In this document: positions 12,482-27,092 of the stretch, piece after piece
Layout: each line of letters opens with the position of its first letter
Position numbering within the stretch: the stretch's first letter is position 1
Source of the DNA: Hydra vulgaris
Lineage: Eukaryota > Cnidaria > Hydrozoa > Anthoathecata > Hydridae
Length of the DNA stretch: 64,000 nt
Direction: 5' to 3'
Assembly: GCF_038396675.1 (NCBI RefSeq)
Contig: NC_088921.1
Location: forward strand, 28,259,001-28,323,000
The notes under the pieces: model-generated
The model's database searches: none
What the model was told of the DNA's origin: nothing
Seen by the model: the letters and a program-made list of their open reading frames with translations, nothing else
Translations under genes and position numbers: made by a program

Positions 12482-13259
12482 GGTTTGCGACTATTTAAAA
12501 ATTATATAAATTTTATTTCTTTATATATTTATTAAACGCAGCAATTTGTTTAACATAGCATTTAGAGTTCTTTATTTTAGCATAAAGCTCTGCGAGGGAA
12601 ATAAAAAAAATTAATATATTATTTTACCACCCTCTGTAAAATAACTAGAAATACGAACTAAAAAAGAGAGATAAAACAGGTATCATTAGGGAATGCTTTC
12701 TTCAAGTGTTTTTAAAAGTTGTTCAGTTGTTTTACATTCCAACATTGAACCGCCTGTACCAAAATATGATGAGCAAGCTCTGGGAATTACATTCTGAGTC
12801 TCTAAGTTTCACTTTATTTTAACCAGCATTAAGGTTTTCATATTCAGTTTAAATTATTTGTTGTTTTTCTTTAAGACTATTGAACTACTTAGCTTAACAC
12901 TTCTATAAGTTAAATCGTAGTGTTAACTCTTCTTTATTTTAGAAATTAAAATTTATCTTTTTATCAAGGATTTCATAACACAAATTAAAAATTCGCACGA
13001 GAGCAACATTATATCTATTATTCCTAAAAATATCTAACAAGGAACTCCTTATTTAAAGATAATAATAATTTTAAAAATTGCCGCAGCAACTCTTCCAAAC
13101 CCTTATTCCGACGTTGAGCATCCTTGACGTCCAAAACCGGGATTATAAGGGATAGGCAAAATGGGAAATATAGGGATAAGAGCTTACCGCACCCGATAGT
13201 TACGAACAGCTGTAGAATTAGCACACTAACTTAAATAATTCTTTCTATTCATCACTAAA
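12482..13259. other. Spacer downstream of RPS5, no supported gene
   Basis: The 3' flank of RPS5 on its left. Positions 12,700-12,800 (minus strand) contain a coding-like fragment with the peptide SMLECK, also seen at 1790-1905, probably an old transposon relic. Positions 13,110-13,210 are locally richer in GC but carry no recognised gene. Confidence 0.45.
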
Positions 13260-16615
<3,356 letters not shown>

Positions 16616-17220
16616 TATTGTATGGTAGTGACCTAGAAAACATATTTTAAAACTTTTACGCAAAGTAAATTAGAGCTTATTTAAAAGCATGTTAGTGCAT
16701 TTTACACCTTTATTATATTTAATCATTAATTATATGTAATACATTTTGTATTTTTACATTATAAAACATTATAATTTCATTATCATTTAACAAAGCATTT
16801 CATCGAGCTTATTTCTATTACATATTTTTAGGTCCAAGTCAAGTGTCTGTATAGAGCTGGATTATTAAACGTAATTCAATATTAATATCCCATATACTAT
16901 ATTCATAAAAATAATTTGCACAAAGCTACATTTTACTCGTAATTTTATCGAAATAATTTCAACCTCTTCTATAATGTAAAGAAACGGTCAAAACACAAAA
17001 AGAGATGTAAAATACATCTTCGTAAATTTATTTGTAACAAGACCAATCTTCAGAGAAAGTAGGTTTGAATATAAATAAATAATTGTATGAAAGAAAAAAA
17101 AAGTAGATAACCATAAAGTGGGAGAAGGACATTTTAACAAATTTTAATAATATAAAGCGCACACGAGTGTTAAACTAAATTACCTTCACTGCAATGAAAG
17201 TCTGTTGAAAAAGGACTTAC

Positions 17221-17275
17221 CGAGAGCATGTGCGGTAGAATACGGGCCGATAGGATGCGTCACATATAAAGACTG
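17221..17275 (-). promoter_or_regulatory. RPS5: Likely RPS5 first exon and core promoter
   Basis: A consensus donor (GTAAGT at 17,215-17,220, minus strand) ends a short non-coding exon reading CTACCGCACATGCTCTCG. About 30 bp upstream is a TATA-like TTTATATG (17,263-17,270). A pyrimidine-rich TTCTACC at the predicted start resembles the 5' TOP of ribosomal protein mRNAs. The local GC content is much higher than in the flanks. The exact start site is inference. Confidence 0.5.
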
Positions 17276-17436
17276 GGTAATAATTTCATTTTTCAATCTA
17301 AAAATTTTACAAGTTATTATTGCTAATTTTTATTTCGCTGATTTTACAATATTACAAATTTCATATAATCATGTAAAAAATAAATAACATATTAAACATA
17401 AAAACCTTGATAAAAAACGTTTTTAACTTTTTTTTT

Positions 17437-17557
<121 letters not shown>

Positions 17558-17938
17558 TGTTACAATCAGTCAGGGACTATTAGAATCAATCAGAAGGTAA
17601 GGAGGATGCATTTATCATCACAACCTTTTCATAAAGCGCCTTTAGTCACTCATTAAAAAAAACAACACTTTAATTTTTAAAGTAAAATAAAAATTCAATA
17701 TGGCAAAACTCATCTTTTTTTAGTGCAAAAAATTGAAAACAAAAAATATTAAAACAAGTAAGTAAAAAATAAGAAGAAGAAAAAAAATAAAAAATATTTG
17801 AATCAACTTCAAACTTTAATTATTTTTTTAAGCTGTTGTATGATCTTAGTTTTCAATTTAGTTAAAAAGGTGTTGATTTTAAAATATTTTTTCAAATTTA
17901 TATAAAAAAGGATAATCAAAAAAAACATACCTGGTCAT

Positions 17939-18558
17939 TAGGGTGGAGCGAATTTCATAGCAAAAAAAAAAAGAGTTTAAAAACCAATATTACTGAGACA
18001 CGAATCAATGTCTATTAATTATAAGATAAAAGTAAAAAAATATTTTTTGATTTTGATGAGATCTTGAGAATCTCTTTGGAATTTAAATTCTTGACAGGTC
18101 ATAATATTTTTGAATTTTTTTTTTCTAAACCATATCAACCTTGGACTCTAAAAAAGCAGAAAAAAATGCTTATTTTATAAATAATAATTTTATTAAAAAA
18201 ATTTTTTAGTAAAAAAAATACTTACAAAAATATACCTTAAAACCCCCGTTTTGTTGAGGACGGGGGTTTTTAATAAAAAAAACAACTCTACTTTTTTAAT
18301 TTTAATTTTTTAATAAAAACAAATATTATTTTCAAAATCAGCATATTATTTTGCTTCTTTTAAGTATCAAGTTGATATAGTTTAGAAAAAAAAATTTAAA
18401 CAATATTAGGACCCATCAAAAATTTAGAATCCAAAGAGGAACCTCAAGAACTCATCTAAACTAAAAAGAAAAGAGTAAGGTTCTTTTTTCACAAAAAGAT
18501 ATTGATTTGCTGCTCAGGCAAATCAAATTTCAAAAATTTTCAAAATCGCTCCAGCCTA
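17939..18558. mobile_element. hAT-type MITE, 620 bp, one long palindrome
   Basis: Exact 8-bp flanking duplications CTGGTCAT (17,931-17,938 and 18,559-18,566). Terminal repeats are TAGGGTGGAGCGA and, inverted, TAGGCTGGAGCGA. The two halves are imperfect inverted copies throughout (for example CTAAACCATATCAAC against GTTGATATAGTTTAG), centred on a GC-rich hairpin AAAACCCCCGT/ACGGGGGTTTT at about 18,239-18,270. It has no coding capacity. Confidence 0.85.
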
Positions 18559-19089
18559 CTGGTCATTTTCTTATTTCCTTATCTATAAATATTGATAAAC
18601 AACTAATATCCTATAAATAAATAAAAAATAAAAAGTGTTTTTAAAAAACGCATTTTTAAAAATAATAATCTTGGATCTTTTAAAGAGCAGTTATCTTTAA
18701 TTTATCGGAGCTTTATTAATTCTTAATAAAGTACGGTTAAATTTAAGTTTAAATTTAAACTTTAACATAACTTTGTATTTCTATAGCTAAAAATTTTATG
18801 AATGATATGTTTCTCTTAGCTGAACTCTTTTAAATTGTTTGAAGCATTTGAAAATGCTTCTATTTAATAATGCCCGTATAGATTTATATATAGAAGGCCG
18901 TATGCTCCGTTTTTTATGGGTAAATTCAGAGGCCGGTATTTAAAGTTTTTCATTGAAAATTACTAGAATGTTATTATAAAATTTATTCTATTTGAAAAAT
19001 TTTCTAACTTTTTAAGAAATGCTCATAAAAATGGTCAGCAAATGTTCTTCACTAGAATCTATATCTGAATATATTTAAGCAACAAACAC
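18559..19089. other. AT-rich spacer, no supported gene
   Basis: No recognised coding or repeat structure. Positions 18,840-18,920 are slightly GC-richer (GCCCGTATAG, GGCCGGTATT) without a clear element. Confidence 0.45.
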
Positions 19090-20820
19090 GAGCCTATTGT
19101 GACACTTCATTTCAACAGACCAAAATTTAAATCATATTTGAACACGATTTGTTTAATCGTTAAGATTGGATTTCAACTAAAAGTTCTGTTTTATGTGAAC
19201 CACATTTTGGAAAAAATGTATATAACAAGAGTTGACGAGTGCATCTTAAATTGGCTCATGAAACCTGTCTTTTCCAGATATCCTTGTGAACTTAGTAAAA
19301 AGCATCATCTTTACCAGTTTCAAAAACTTTTTGAAATCTCTCTAAAAATGGGATTTTCCTAATAGATCAATAAAAAAACATTTGGGAAAAACGATGCAAG
19401 TGCTAGTTTGGATGACTTGAATATATTATTAGCACCACCTGGGTTTCAATTTAAATGGCTTAAAAAAAGGTGTTGTATTTTATAATGTAGTATTTACTTA
19501 GTTTGTTTAATGGTATAACGCAAAACTTAGCAAAATTGATATGCTGGAAAACTTTCCTTCTTACATTAAAAACATTACAAAACTATTTTAGATGAGATTA
19601 AAGATAGAGATATTAACCACAACTTTATAAACCACAAGGCATATTCTGCAATGATGAAAGGGGATTTTGATGCATTAAAAGTTTTTAAACTTCTTCATGA
19701 AAAATGACAAAACATTCTGTGTTATAATTTTTTCTGTTACAAGTAGAAGAAATGTATTTACAAAAAGTAGCACAATATAAGGAAGGAAAGTATTTTGGTG
19801 CTAAAAAAGTAGGCAACTTGAATAAAGAAATAATTACATTTTTGATAATAGAACTGAAAGAATCAGTTCCTATATTGTTCAAGCAATACCTGAAGTCGCA
19901 TTTTCTGCAAAATGGCTATTACAAAAAAAAGATAGTAACATTAAAAAAACATTTTCAGATTCATTGTGCATGGGATTGTGAAAATTATTTCCCTAATGTT
20001 TATGTATTTTCTTATCATTACTTAGAATGTTTGATTCTGAATCAAGTAATTTATAAATCACCTATATAATCATGAAAAGAAATTTTAAACACCGTAAGAA
20101 ATTTTAAACACGAAATTTTAAGAAAATTTAAACACCGTAATGCAAATATCAACATTGTCCATCATTGTACATTAGTTGAAATGATTTATGCAAATTTTAC
20201 CATAATGATAATGGTGAAATTTTACCTAAAAGATAAAATAAGAAAAGTTGCTAAACTTACATATGAAGTACTATATCCTAAACAAAGTAAATAAAATGTG
20301 CCTCTAGCATTAACTACATGAAAATAAAATTTTGACTTTGAAAAGCTAATTTCTAAATCGAAAAAATCTTTCAATTTTTTTAACTATTTATAACATTTGG
20401 TAAAAAATTATTAATTTTAAGCAAATATTTTCACTCATAGGCAATGCTTAGAAAACAAGAGTTAGAAGGCTTCTTGGGGAAAAACCTCTCTTATCACTTG
20501 ACAGTCTATTTGGATTCCATCCAAACAGTTTGCTGAGTTTATAGTGGGTTTATTTACCATTTTAGATCTAATTGAGAATGAAATTTTATCTTTATCAAAT
20601 TGTGTCATTGAGTCATCAGGAATCTTGTTACAAAAATACACACCAAAAAGAAAATTTGTTTGTGAAAATCACGAAATTATGTTTTAAAAAATTCTTTTCC
20701 ATTTTTTTTTTAAACAAACAAAAGCAATCAAAGAATTTGATTTCTGATGGTAACTTAGAAATATTTAAAAAGAAAAAAAGAAAAAAGAAAGTCGAAATTA
20801 CATATACGAAAGTTGTGTAA
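19090..20820 (+). pseudogene. P-element/THAP9-like transposase remnant 1
   Basis: Reading fragments on the plus strand, broken by stops and shifts, look like a P-type transposase: a region with YPCELSKKHHLYQFQKLFEISLKMGFS (about 19,280-19,360) and a region with EEMYLQKVAQYKEGKYFGAK (about 19,747-19,806). Family members usually have DEM at the start of the second block, so the first catalytic Asp appears replaced by Glu. Further coding-like text (LIENEILSLSNCVIESSGIL, about 20,560-20,630) may be the C-terminal part. No zinc-finger THAP domain or terminal repeats were found. The assignment rests on remembered family patterns. Confidence 0.45.
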
Positions 20821-21092
20821 CATTTGTTTATACAGTTAGTTAAAATTTACTTATTACTTAAATTCTTTGAATTATTTATTGTTATTTTTCTAGTGGCAAA
20901 AAGTATATACATGAATATACATATAGATAAATTTTGTATACATAGATATAAATGTACATTGATTTGAACATTTTTTTGTGACATTTAACATTTGTCTTTG
21001 CGTTGAATACAACCAGTATTGTGATTATTTCACAAATGACTTCAAATTTTTGATGCCAAATATATCTTGAATAAAAATATAATAATGTTCAC
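20821..21092. other. AT-rich spacer, nothing recognised
   Basis: No open frame or repeat with support. Confidence 0.5.
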
Positions 21093-21569
21093 TAGGGTGC
21101 ATTAAATACCCTTTACTTTCAAAAATTGATCTGTCCCTATTCATAAAACTTTCTTTTGGTCCTTACAACCAACTCTCTTAAATGTTTTCAAAATTGTAAG
21201 GGATCTAGGGGAGCCACCTTAAGTCTGAGACTTAGAACGAGACCTTAAAACAGAAAAAATTTTGACAAAAAATTGAAAAAAACAACATTTTTTTTATGGT
21301 TTTTGTCGAAATTTTTTTAGGGTATTTTTAACAATAAAAGGATTGTTATAAAAGTTTTTATAAAATTTCGCTTCTTTTGAGACCCAACATGACATACATT
21401 TGAAATTTTTTTTTTTTCCGTCTGTTGCAAATTTCAGATTTGAGGTGGCCCCCCTAAATCTTATTCAACTTTGAAGAAACTTAACAGAATTTCTTGTGAG
21501 AACCAATAGAAAGTTTTAAGAATAAGAACAGGTCAATTTTTAAATGTATGGAGTGTTTGATGCACCCTA
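21093..21569. mobile_element. hAT-type MITE, 477 bp
   Basis: Terminal inverted repeats are TAGGGTGCATTAAATACCC and TAGGGTGCATCAAACACTC. The 8-bp flanks ATGTTCAC and ATATCCAC match at 6 of 8, the two differences being transitions, so this is probably an old target duplication. The interior holds inverted halves (CTTTCTTTTGGTCCTTACA against TGAGAACCAATAGAAAG). It has no gene. Confidence 0.75.
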
Positions 21570-21595
21570 ATATCCACTAACAGTCAATTTTATAT

Positions 21596-21950
21596 CAGGG
21601 ATGCAGAGTCCCAAAAAGGACTCCGGATTTGAAAGTCACAAAAAGATTACTTTATCCTAGTTTTTGGTATCCAGGAGCTCTAAAAATATAAAAAAGTTTA
21701 TGGACTACTAATAGAAAAAGAATTAAAACTTTTAGGTCAGAAGAACAATCGTTTTTTGAACCCGGAGTCCTTAGGTTTAATGGCGGATAGGACTCCGGGC
21801 TTAAAAACAAGTTTCAAGTCATTAAATCTCATGAACTTTTTTATTATAGCAGATCATAAGTCAACAATCATGTTTAGAGCTTCTGGACACTACAAACTTG
21901 GAAGAAGTAGAGATATAAAGCCGGAATCCTTTTGGGATTCTGCATCCCTG
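21596..21950. mobile_element. hAT-type MITE, 355 bp, perfect target duplication
   Basis: Flanked by the exact 8-bp duplication TTTTATAT (21,588-21,595 and 21,951-21,958). The left end is CAGGGATGCAGAGTCCCAAA and the right end is the inverted CAGGGATGCAGAATCCCAAA. It lies 26 bp from the previous MITE. An orphan left end of the same family is at 7538. The 71-codon open frame across it is not a gene. Confidence 0.88.
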
Positions 21951-22252
21951 TTTTATATTAAAGTAAATTAAAAATTATTGTTTGAGCTGCTTTTTGAATA
22001 TTAAATATTAGGCGTCGGCATTTTTTGGCATCTTAATTTCCCCTTCTCCCCCTTCCCCCTGCATTAGTTTTTTTTTGGAGGTGGGGAGGGGGATGAACAA
22101 TTGAATAAATTGTTTTTTAATACAAAAAAAAAAAACACTTTATTCAAGAGTATTTGTTGGGCTTAAGGACCTGTGACAATAAAAGAAAAGTTAAAACTTC
22201 ACTAACCTGTGAAGATTATATTAAGGTTCTTCCGGATAAAGTCGTAATTACC

Positions 22253-24243
22253 ACTACACCTTTTCAAGATGTAATTGAGAACTTGAAAGTTGTAATTAAG
22301 AAACGTAAGATGTAATTTAGAACATGAAAGTTGTAAATAAGAAATCGTAGGATGTAATTGAGAAGATAAAAGTTGTAATTGAGAAAAGTATAAAAAATAC
22401 AAAGTTCTTTGTATTTTGAATTTTGTAGTCCTATTATACTTTGTAATTAAGGCTGGAAATAATAATATAATATCAATAAAATATAAAAAGTCATGAAAAA
22501 AAGGTATTTGAGGTTTAGGCGGTAACTGGAAAAACCCTATTGGGTGTCAATTAAAACTTTCTTTTATTTTTGTTTGCGAAAAATTTAATTAAGATTTCAG
22601 ATAAATAATAAATAAAACAAAAATAATTTATTTACATAAAAATTTAAATTTAAACTACGTCATTAAAAATCATTGCATTATTCAGTTAAGCACCAACTTG
22701 GACGTCTCTAATATTTAAAATTGTTGCGTAATGCGTGGTCGTATGTTGTACAGCGCGTATACAATCACCTCCCATTATTGTATTTTTTTGCCGCAGTAAC
22801 AATTCTTTCTAAATACTGCATTTGTTGTTCCATAATCCCTGCACCGAATTCAGGTGGAATGCGAATAACATTTTTAACGTTTATTTTTATTTTGGACCAG
22901 ATAGCTTCCACTGGGTTTAATATTGGGCTGTAGGGTCCTAATCATAACAACTGAGCCGGTGAATTTTCAAACACTCTTTCCAAACGAGCGTGAAATGGAG
23001 CATTGTCTGTTACGACGACCAAATACTCTATACGATTCCCGGATGTAACCCCACTGGTTAAACAAAGCCAACATCCACTAGTTACAATAATCTGCTTTAA
23101 ATGATCCTCTGCGAGTTTCCATCATGACGACATTTGTTGTTGATATAGCTGTAATCAAATGTATGTTTGCACCTTTTGAAGAAGGTATTTTCATTATTGC
23201 TCTTTTTCCCTGTTTCCCACGTCCTTGCGTTTTTCTACAAAAATAATTTAAAATTTGTTTCATCCAACCAAACTATCTGATAACCATTTGTGATGTGTTC
23301 GTTAATGTTTTTAACATATTCACCTCTTTTTTGTTTGTTTTCATTACTATTCATTGTAGTAGGCTCCATGTATACTTTTTAAATGAAAATAGTCTGCCCT
23401 CGAGGCAATTTACAATTGTGGTTTTGCTGACGCTAATATTAAATTGTCTTAATATCCTTGTTTTAATGGCCACCAATGTCAACTGACAGTCACTTTCAAT
23501 CCATGTTAGTGTTTTTTCAATTTGATTATCGGTTAATTTTTTTGATTTAAAACCACCTCTTCCAAGAAAATTTAAATTTCCGCTGCGGACCCAATTGTAT
23601 GTTGTCTTATATTTGACACCTAAAGTTTGCGCCAGAGTCACCCAATCGATCAACACATTCAATTACTCTTCTTCTACCATTCGATGAAGATAAAACATAA
23701 TGTCTTTTTTCAACTTGTTCAGTTGTATGAATTTCATGTCTACAAATTGGACAAGGTGGTTCTGGCTGTTCCAGAAGTGGTTGTAAACAAATTTGATGAA
23801 ATAAATGGATTCAATTTAATAACAGACTTTCTATTCATAGTGTATTGACAAATAACACAACGATCTTTTAATTCCATTACTGTATTACTGTATTGCTGGT
23901 GCATACAAATGCTAAATTTGATATTTTTAACTTATTAAAATGCATGTCCAAGAAGATCTTTTATAATGACATTTATGCTTACATTGAATTCGCAATTACA
24001 AATAATGTATTCTCATTTACATATTACAATTTCTTAATTACAACCTCTGTTTTTCAAATTACATATTGCGATTTCTTATTTACATGTTGGTTTCTCAATT
24101 ACATTTTAAAATTTCTTAATTACATCTTGTGTTTCTTAATTACATATTGCAACTTCTAAATTACATGTTGTATTTTTCAATAACATCTTACTTTTCTTAA
24201 TTACAACTTTCAAGTTCTCAATTACATCTTGAAAAGGTGTAGT
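22253..24243. mobile_element. Tc1/mariner/IS630-type transposon, about 2.0 kb
   Basis: Ends are inverted copies over about 55 bp, starting ACTACACCTTTTCAAGATG and containing GTTGTAATTAAGAAA. Just inside both ends lie tandem subterminal repeats of about 22 bp with the core TGTAATTNAGAA (22,265-22,385 and about 23,990-24,230, more copies on the right). The enclosed minus-strand pseudogene encodes a DDE-type transposase. TA occurs next to the right end and 3 bp outside the left end, so a TA target duplication is plausible but not clean. Confidence 0.8.
22765..23877 (-). pseudogene. RING-H2 plus Tc1/mariner-IS630 transposase, decayed
   Basis: Read from the ATG at 23,877. First comes a RING-like segment: CVICQ, then after a frameshift HLFHQICLQPLL and EPPCPICRHEI, giving Cys-x2-Cys ... 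His-x2-His-x2-Cys ... Cys-x2-Cys spacing. Then, after a second shift, an HTH region with DWVTLAQTLGVKYKTTYNWV. The catalytic domain follows: the first Asp in WLDETNF (about 23,250), a third shift, FCRKTQGRGKQGKRA, VTDNAPFHARLE with the second Asp, and LGPYSPILNPVEAIWSKIK with the Glu. Thirty-two residues separate the last two catalytic residues as read. A TGA interrupts QLL-LGPYSP, most simply a decayed CGA Arg codon. The intact triad and few lesions suggest moderate age. A RING domain on this transposase type is unusual. Confidence 0.75.
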
Positions 24244-26999
24244 AAGTTTTAGTTTTTCCTAAAGTACCATACAGCATGAAAATTATTTTTAAATTGAGCA
24301 CACTCTGATTAATTGTTTTGGTGGAGCCACACGTTGTTGAAAAAATGAGGCCTAAACGAACGGCGCTGATAACCACCGTTAAAAGCCGTTAAAATTTTTT
24401 AGAGAAAAAAACTATTTTTTATTATTTCTTTTTTTACTTATTATTTTTTATTATTTTTTTTTTATTTTTAAAAATATATTTTAGCGTTTAAAACATTTTA
24501 ATAACCAATTATATTATACAATTTTTTACATTACCAACGGCAGGATCTCTAGTGGATCTTATCATAAAGCCCTTTACAATAAATGGTCAATTGATAAAAA
24601 TACAATGTCTGTAGTGAAATAATGATACATTTTTATGCAAAAAATCCTTGATAAGAAATAAATAAATTTGAGGGTTTCTGCTTTCGACTTTCGGATAAAA
24701 TGAAGCCTAAAAACAAAATTAAAAGAAAAAAAAAAGATTCAATGTTTTTTCTAAATTTCTCAAACAATTTATTGCTTTTTTAAGAAACCACAACTTTTAA
24801 AATATTTAAAAGTAATCAATACTTTTGAACATTTTAGAAATTGCGGTTAGTAAATTGTGCAACCGTGTTATATTTTGTCAATACTATTGACTAAATTTAT
24901 TGTGATTGCAAGATACATTAATACATGGATTAATAAATGAATTGTAAAATTCTCATATTAACAAAAAAATTTGATAGGTGATTTTTACTGGTACTAATAA
25001 GAAAAGTTATATTGGAACAACGTTGTTTCAACGTCTTCCGTATCATTGGAAAGATGTTAATATGATGTTATAAATAAAAGAGCAAAAAAATATCTTATTG
25101 CTTATGTTATTGCAACGATATAATAATGAAGTTGTAACAACGTTACATTTGAGCTAAATGACGTCGGAAAATCGTTAGTGCAACGTTAAATTATAAGAAA
25201 AAAGATGTTATAAAGACGTCAGGCAAACGTCATATAATGAGCGAAAAGAAGTTAAAAAATGTCTTTTTTATCGTTACTTATTGTTGTTGGAGTTATAGCA
25301 GAAATCAATTTATTTCTGCTGTTATTCCAACGTCTAATCAACGATAGAAAAAACATTGTTTTTAGTTACGTAACTAAAAATTTAATTATAGTTTTTTCTA
25401 GAAAAAAAAATTTAACATCTGTAAAAAATACAATTTATTATATACCCGGAGTTAAAAAGTAAAAACATTAATTTATTTCAAAGCAAAACTTGTTTCGATT
25501 AAAATGTATTTTCAATTTTCATGAAAAATGCAGTACGAACATGAATGTTAAATTTTTAGAGAGTACACGGGGACAGACACCACCCCCATCCCAAACTTCA
25601 AACTTGTCCCTATCCCCACCCCATCACCAACTAGTTTGTCCTCATTTCCATCAATAGAGCAAATTTCACAAACCAGTAAACCACATACGAATAATAACTT
25701 GTGTTTCAACCATTTTTAATTAATTTATAAAAATTAAAATTGTCCATGGTTCAATTATATTGTTACGCATACCTATTTTTTGTTCAACCATGCAGAAATA
25801 ACATAATATTTTAAGCGATGCAGAAATAACTTAATAATGGTAGTTATATTTCCTGTTCCTTAACTATCATATTTAGCGCCTGTTCCCGCTAATGCGATAT
25901 TAAAAATTAATATATTAAACATTCCCGCGGTAATTGTTGCGGTAACTGCGGTAACTGTAACCGCGATTCCTGTTACCATGTCGCTCTCTATTAGGTGTTG
26001 CGCTTTTCAAGATTTTTTGTAACGTATTTAATGATTGCAATTAAGTTAATTAAATTTATTTTATTAAATTCTTAATTTTAATCATTATTACATTAAATTA
26101 ATGTTATTGTTTAAAACTGAAAAGATGTTTAAGATTAAAAGCCTTGATCAAAAACTGACAACTATACTACTTAAAATTTTTTGTCAAAATAGTTTTTTTG
26201 CATGGAAGTGAAACTTTAATTTTTTAATTTTTTTTTTGAATATGAAACTTCTAGTTTAGTGCAATTTTAATGTGAAATTTTCATTTTTTGTTGATTAAAC
26301 CTTAAGTAAGTGCAATTTGTGTAAATTTAATAGCAATTGAAAAGCAAAAACTACCCATTGAGTTTTACGGCCAACGCAAGTTGGAAAGCGGAACTCTGTA
26401 ACAAATCTTCTTTTTCCAAAATACTTTTCAACGGTGGCACCAAGTGGCTTTCTTCTTTTGAATTGCAACGGACTCCAAAAATTTCTGCTTCCAAAACAAA
26501 AGCTTCCGGTAAAGAAGCCTCGTGTAGCTGAAGCCAAAATAATTTTTTTTTGACAGAATGGTCCTACTTTACGGCTAGTAAGCATTTTCAATTCTGTTTA
26601 AAATATAATTATTGAATCCATTATTTAAATCAAATATTTTACAATAAAGTAAGGGTTTATTATATGTGGGCACAGGCTTCCGTAACAAACTTATACAACG
26701 TCTAATAGACGTCACACGTTTGTACAACGTTTAGCGAACGTTCTGTGCATGCTGGAATGTTAGTTTAATATAATTAATAATAAGTTTAGATCAATAATTT
26801 ATAGTAATAGAAACAATTGAAACTGTACTCTATACCAGCTTTTTCAAAGGTATAAAAAAAAAAAAATTATTTGGAACGATGGTCTAATATTTTTTAACAA
26901 TTTATATATATATATATTTTTTTTTTAATTTTTTTTTTTGATTACATTATAAATAAGCATTTCGTTACAATATTTAAAATACAAATATATAATAATAAA

Positions 27000-27002
<3 letters not shown>
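24244..27002. other. Intergenic with repeat scraps, no supported gene
   Basis: Positions 25,010-25,240 are studded with AACGTT/ACGTC motifs, and 26,690-26,760 repeats them with an end-like GCATGCTGG; both look like pieces of CpG-containing nonautonomous elements. Positions 25,570-25,640 have a C-rich ACAGACACCACCCCC stretch. Positions 25,920-25,970 hold the palindrome GCGGTAACTGTAACCGC. Positions 26,295-26,591 contain overlapping open frames on both strands in a GC-richer segment that I cannot assign. Confidence 0.45.

Positions 27003-27089
<87 letters not shown>
27003..27089. repeat. (TA)n at the 3' end of a LINE
   Basis: About 43 TA units, directly abutting the 3' end of the LINE at 27,090-28,765. 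Confidence 0.95.
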
Positions 27090-27092
<3 letters not shown>

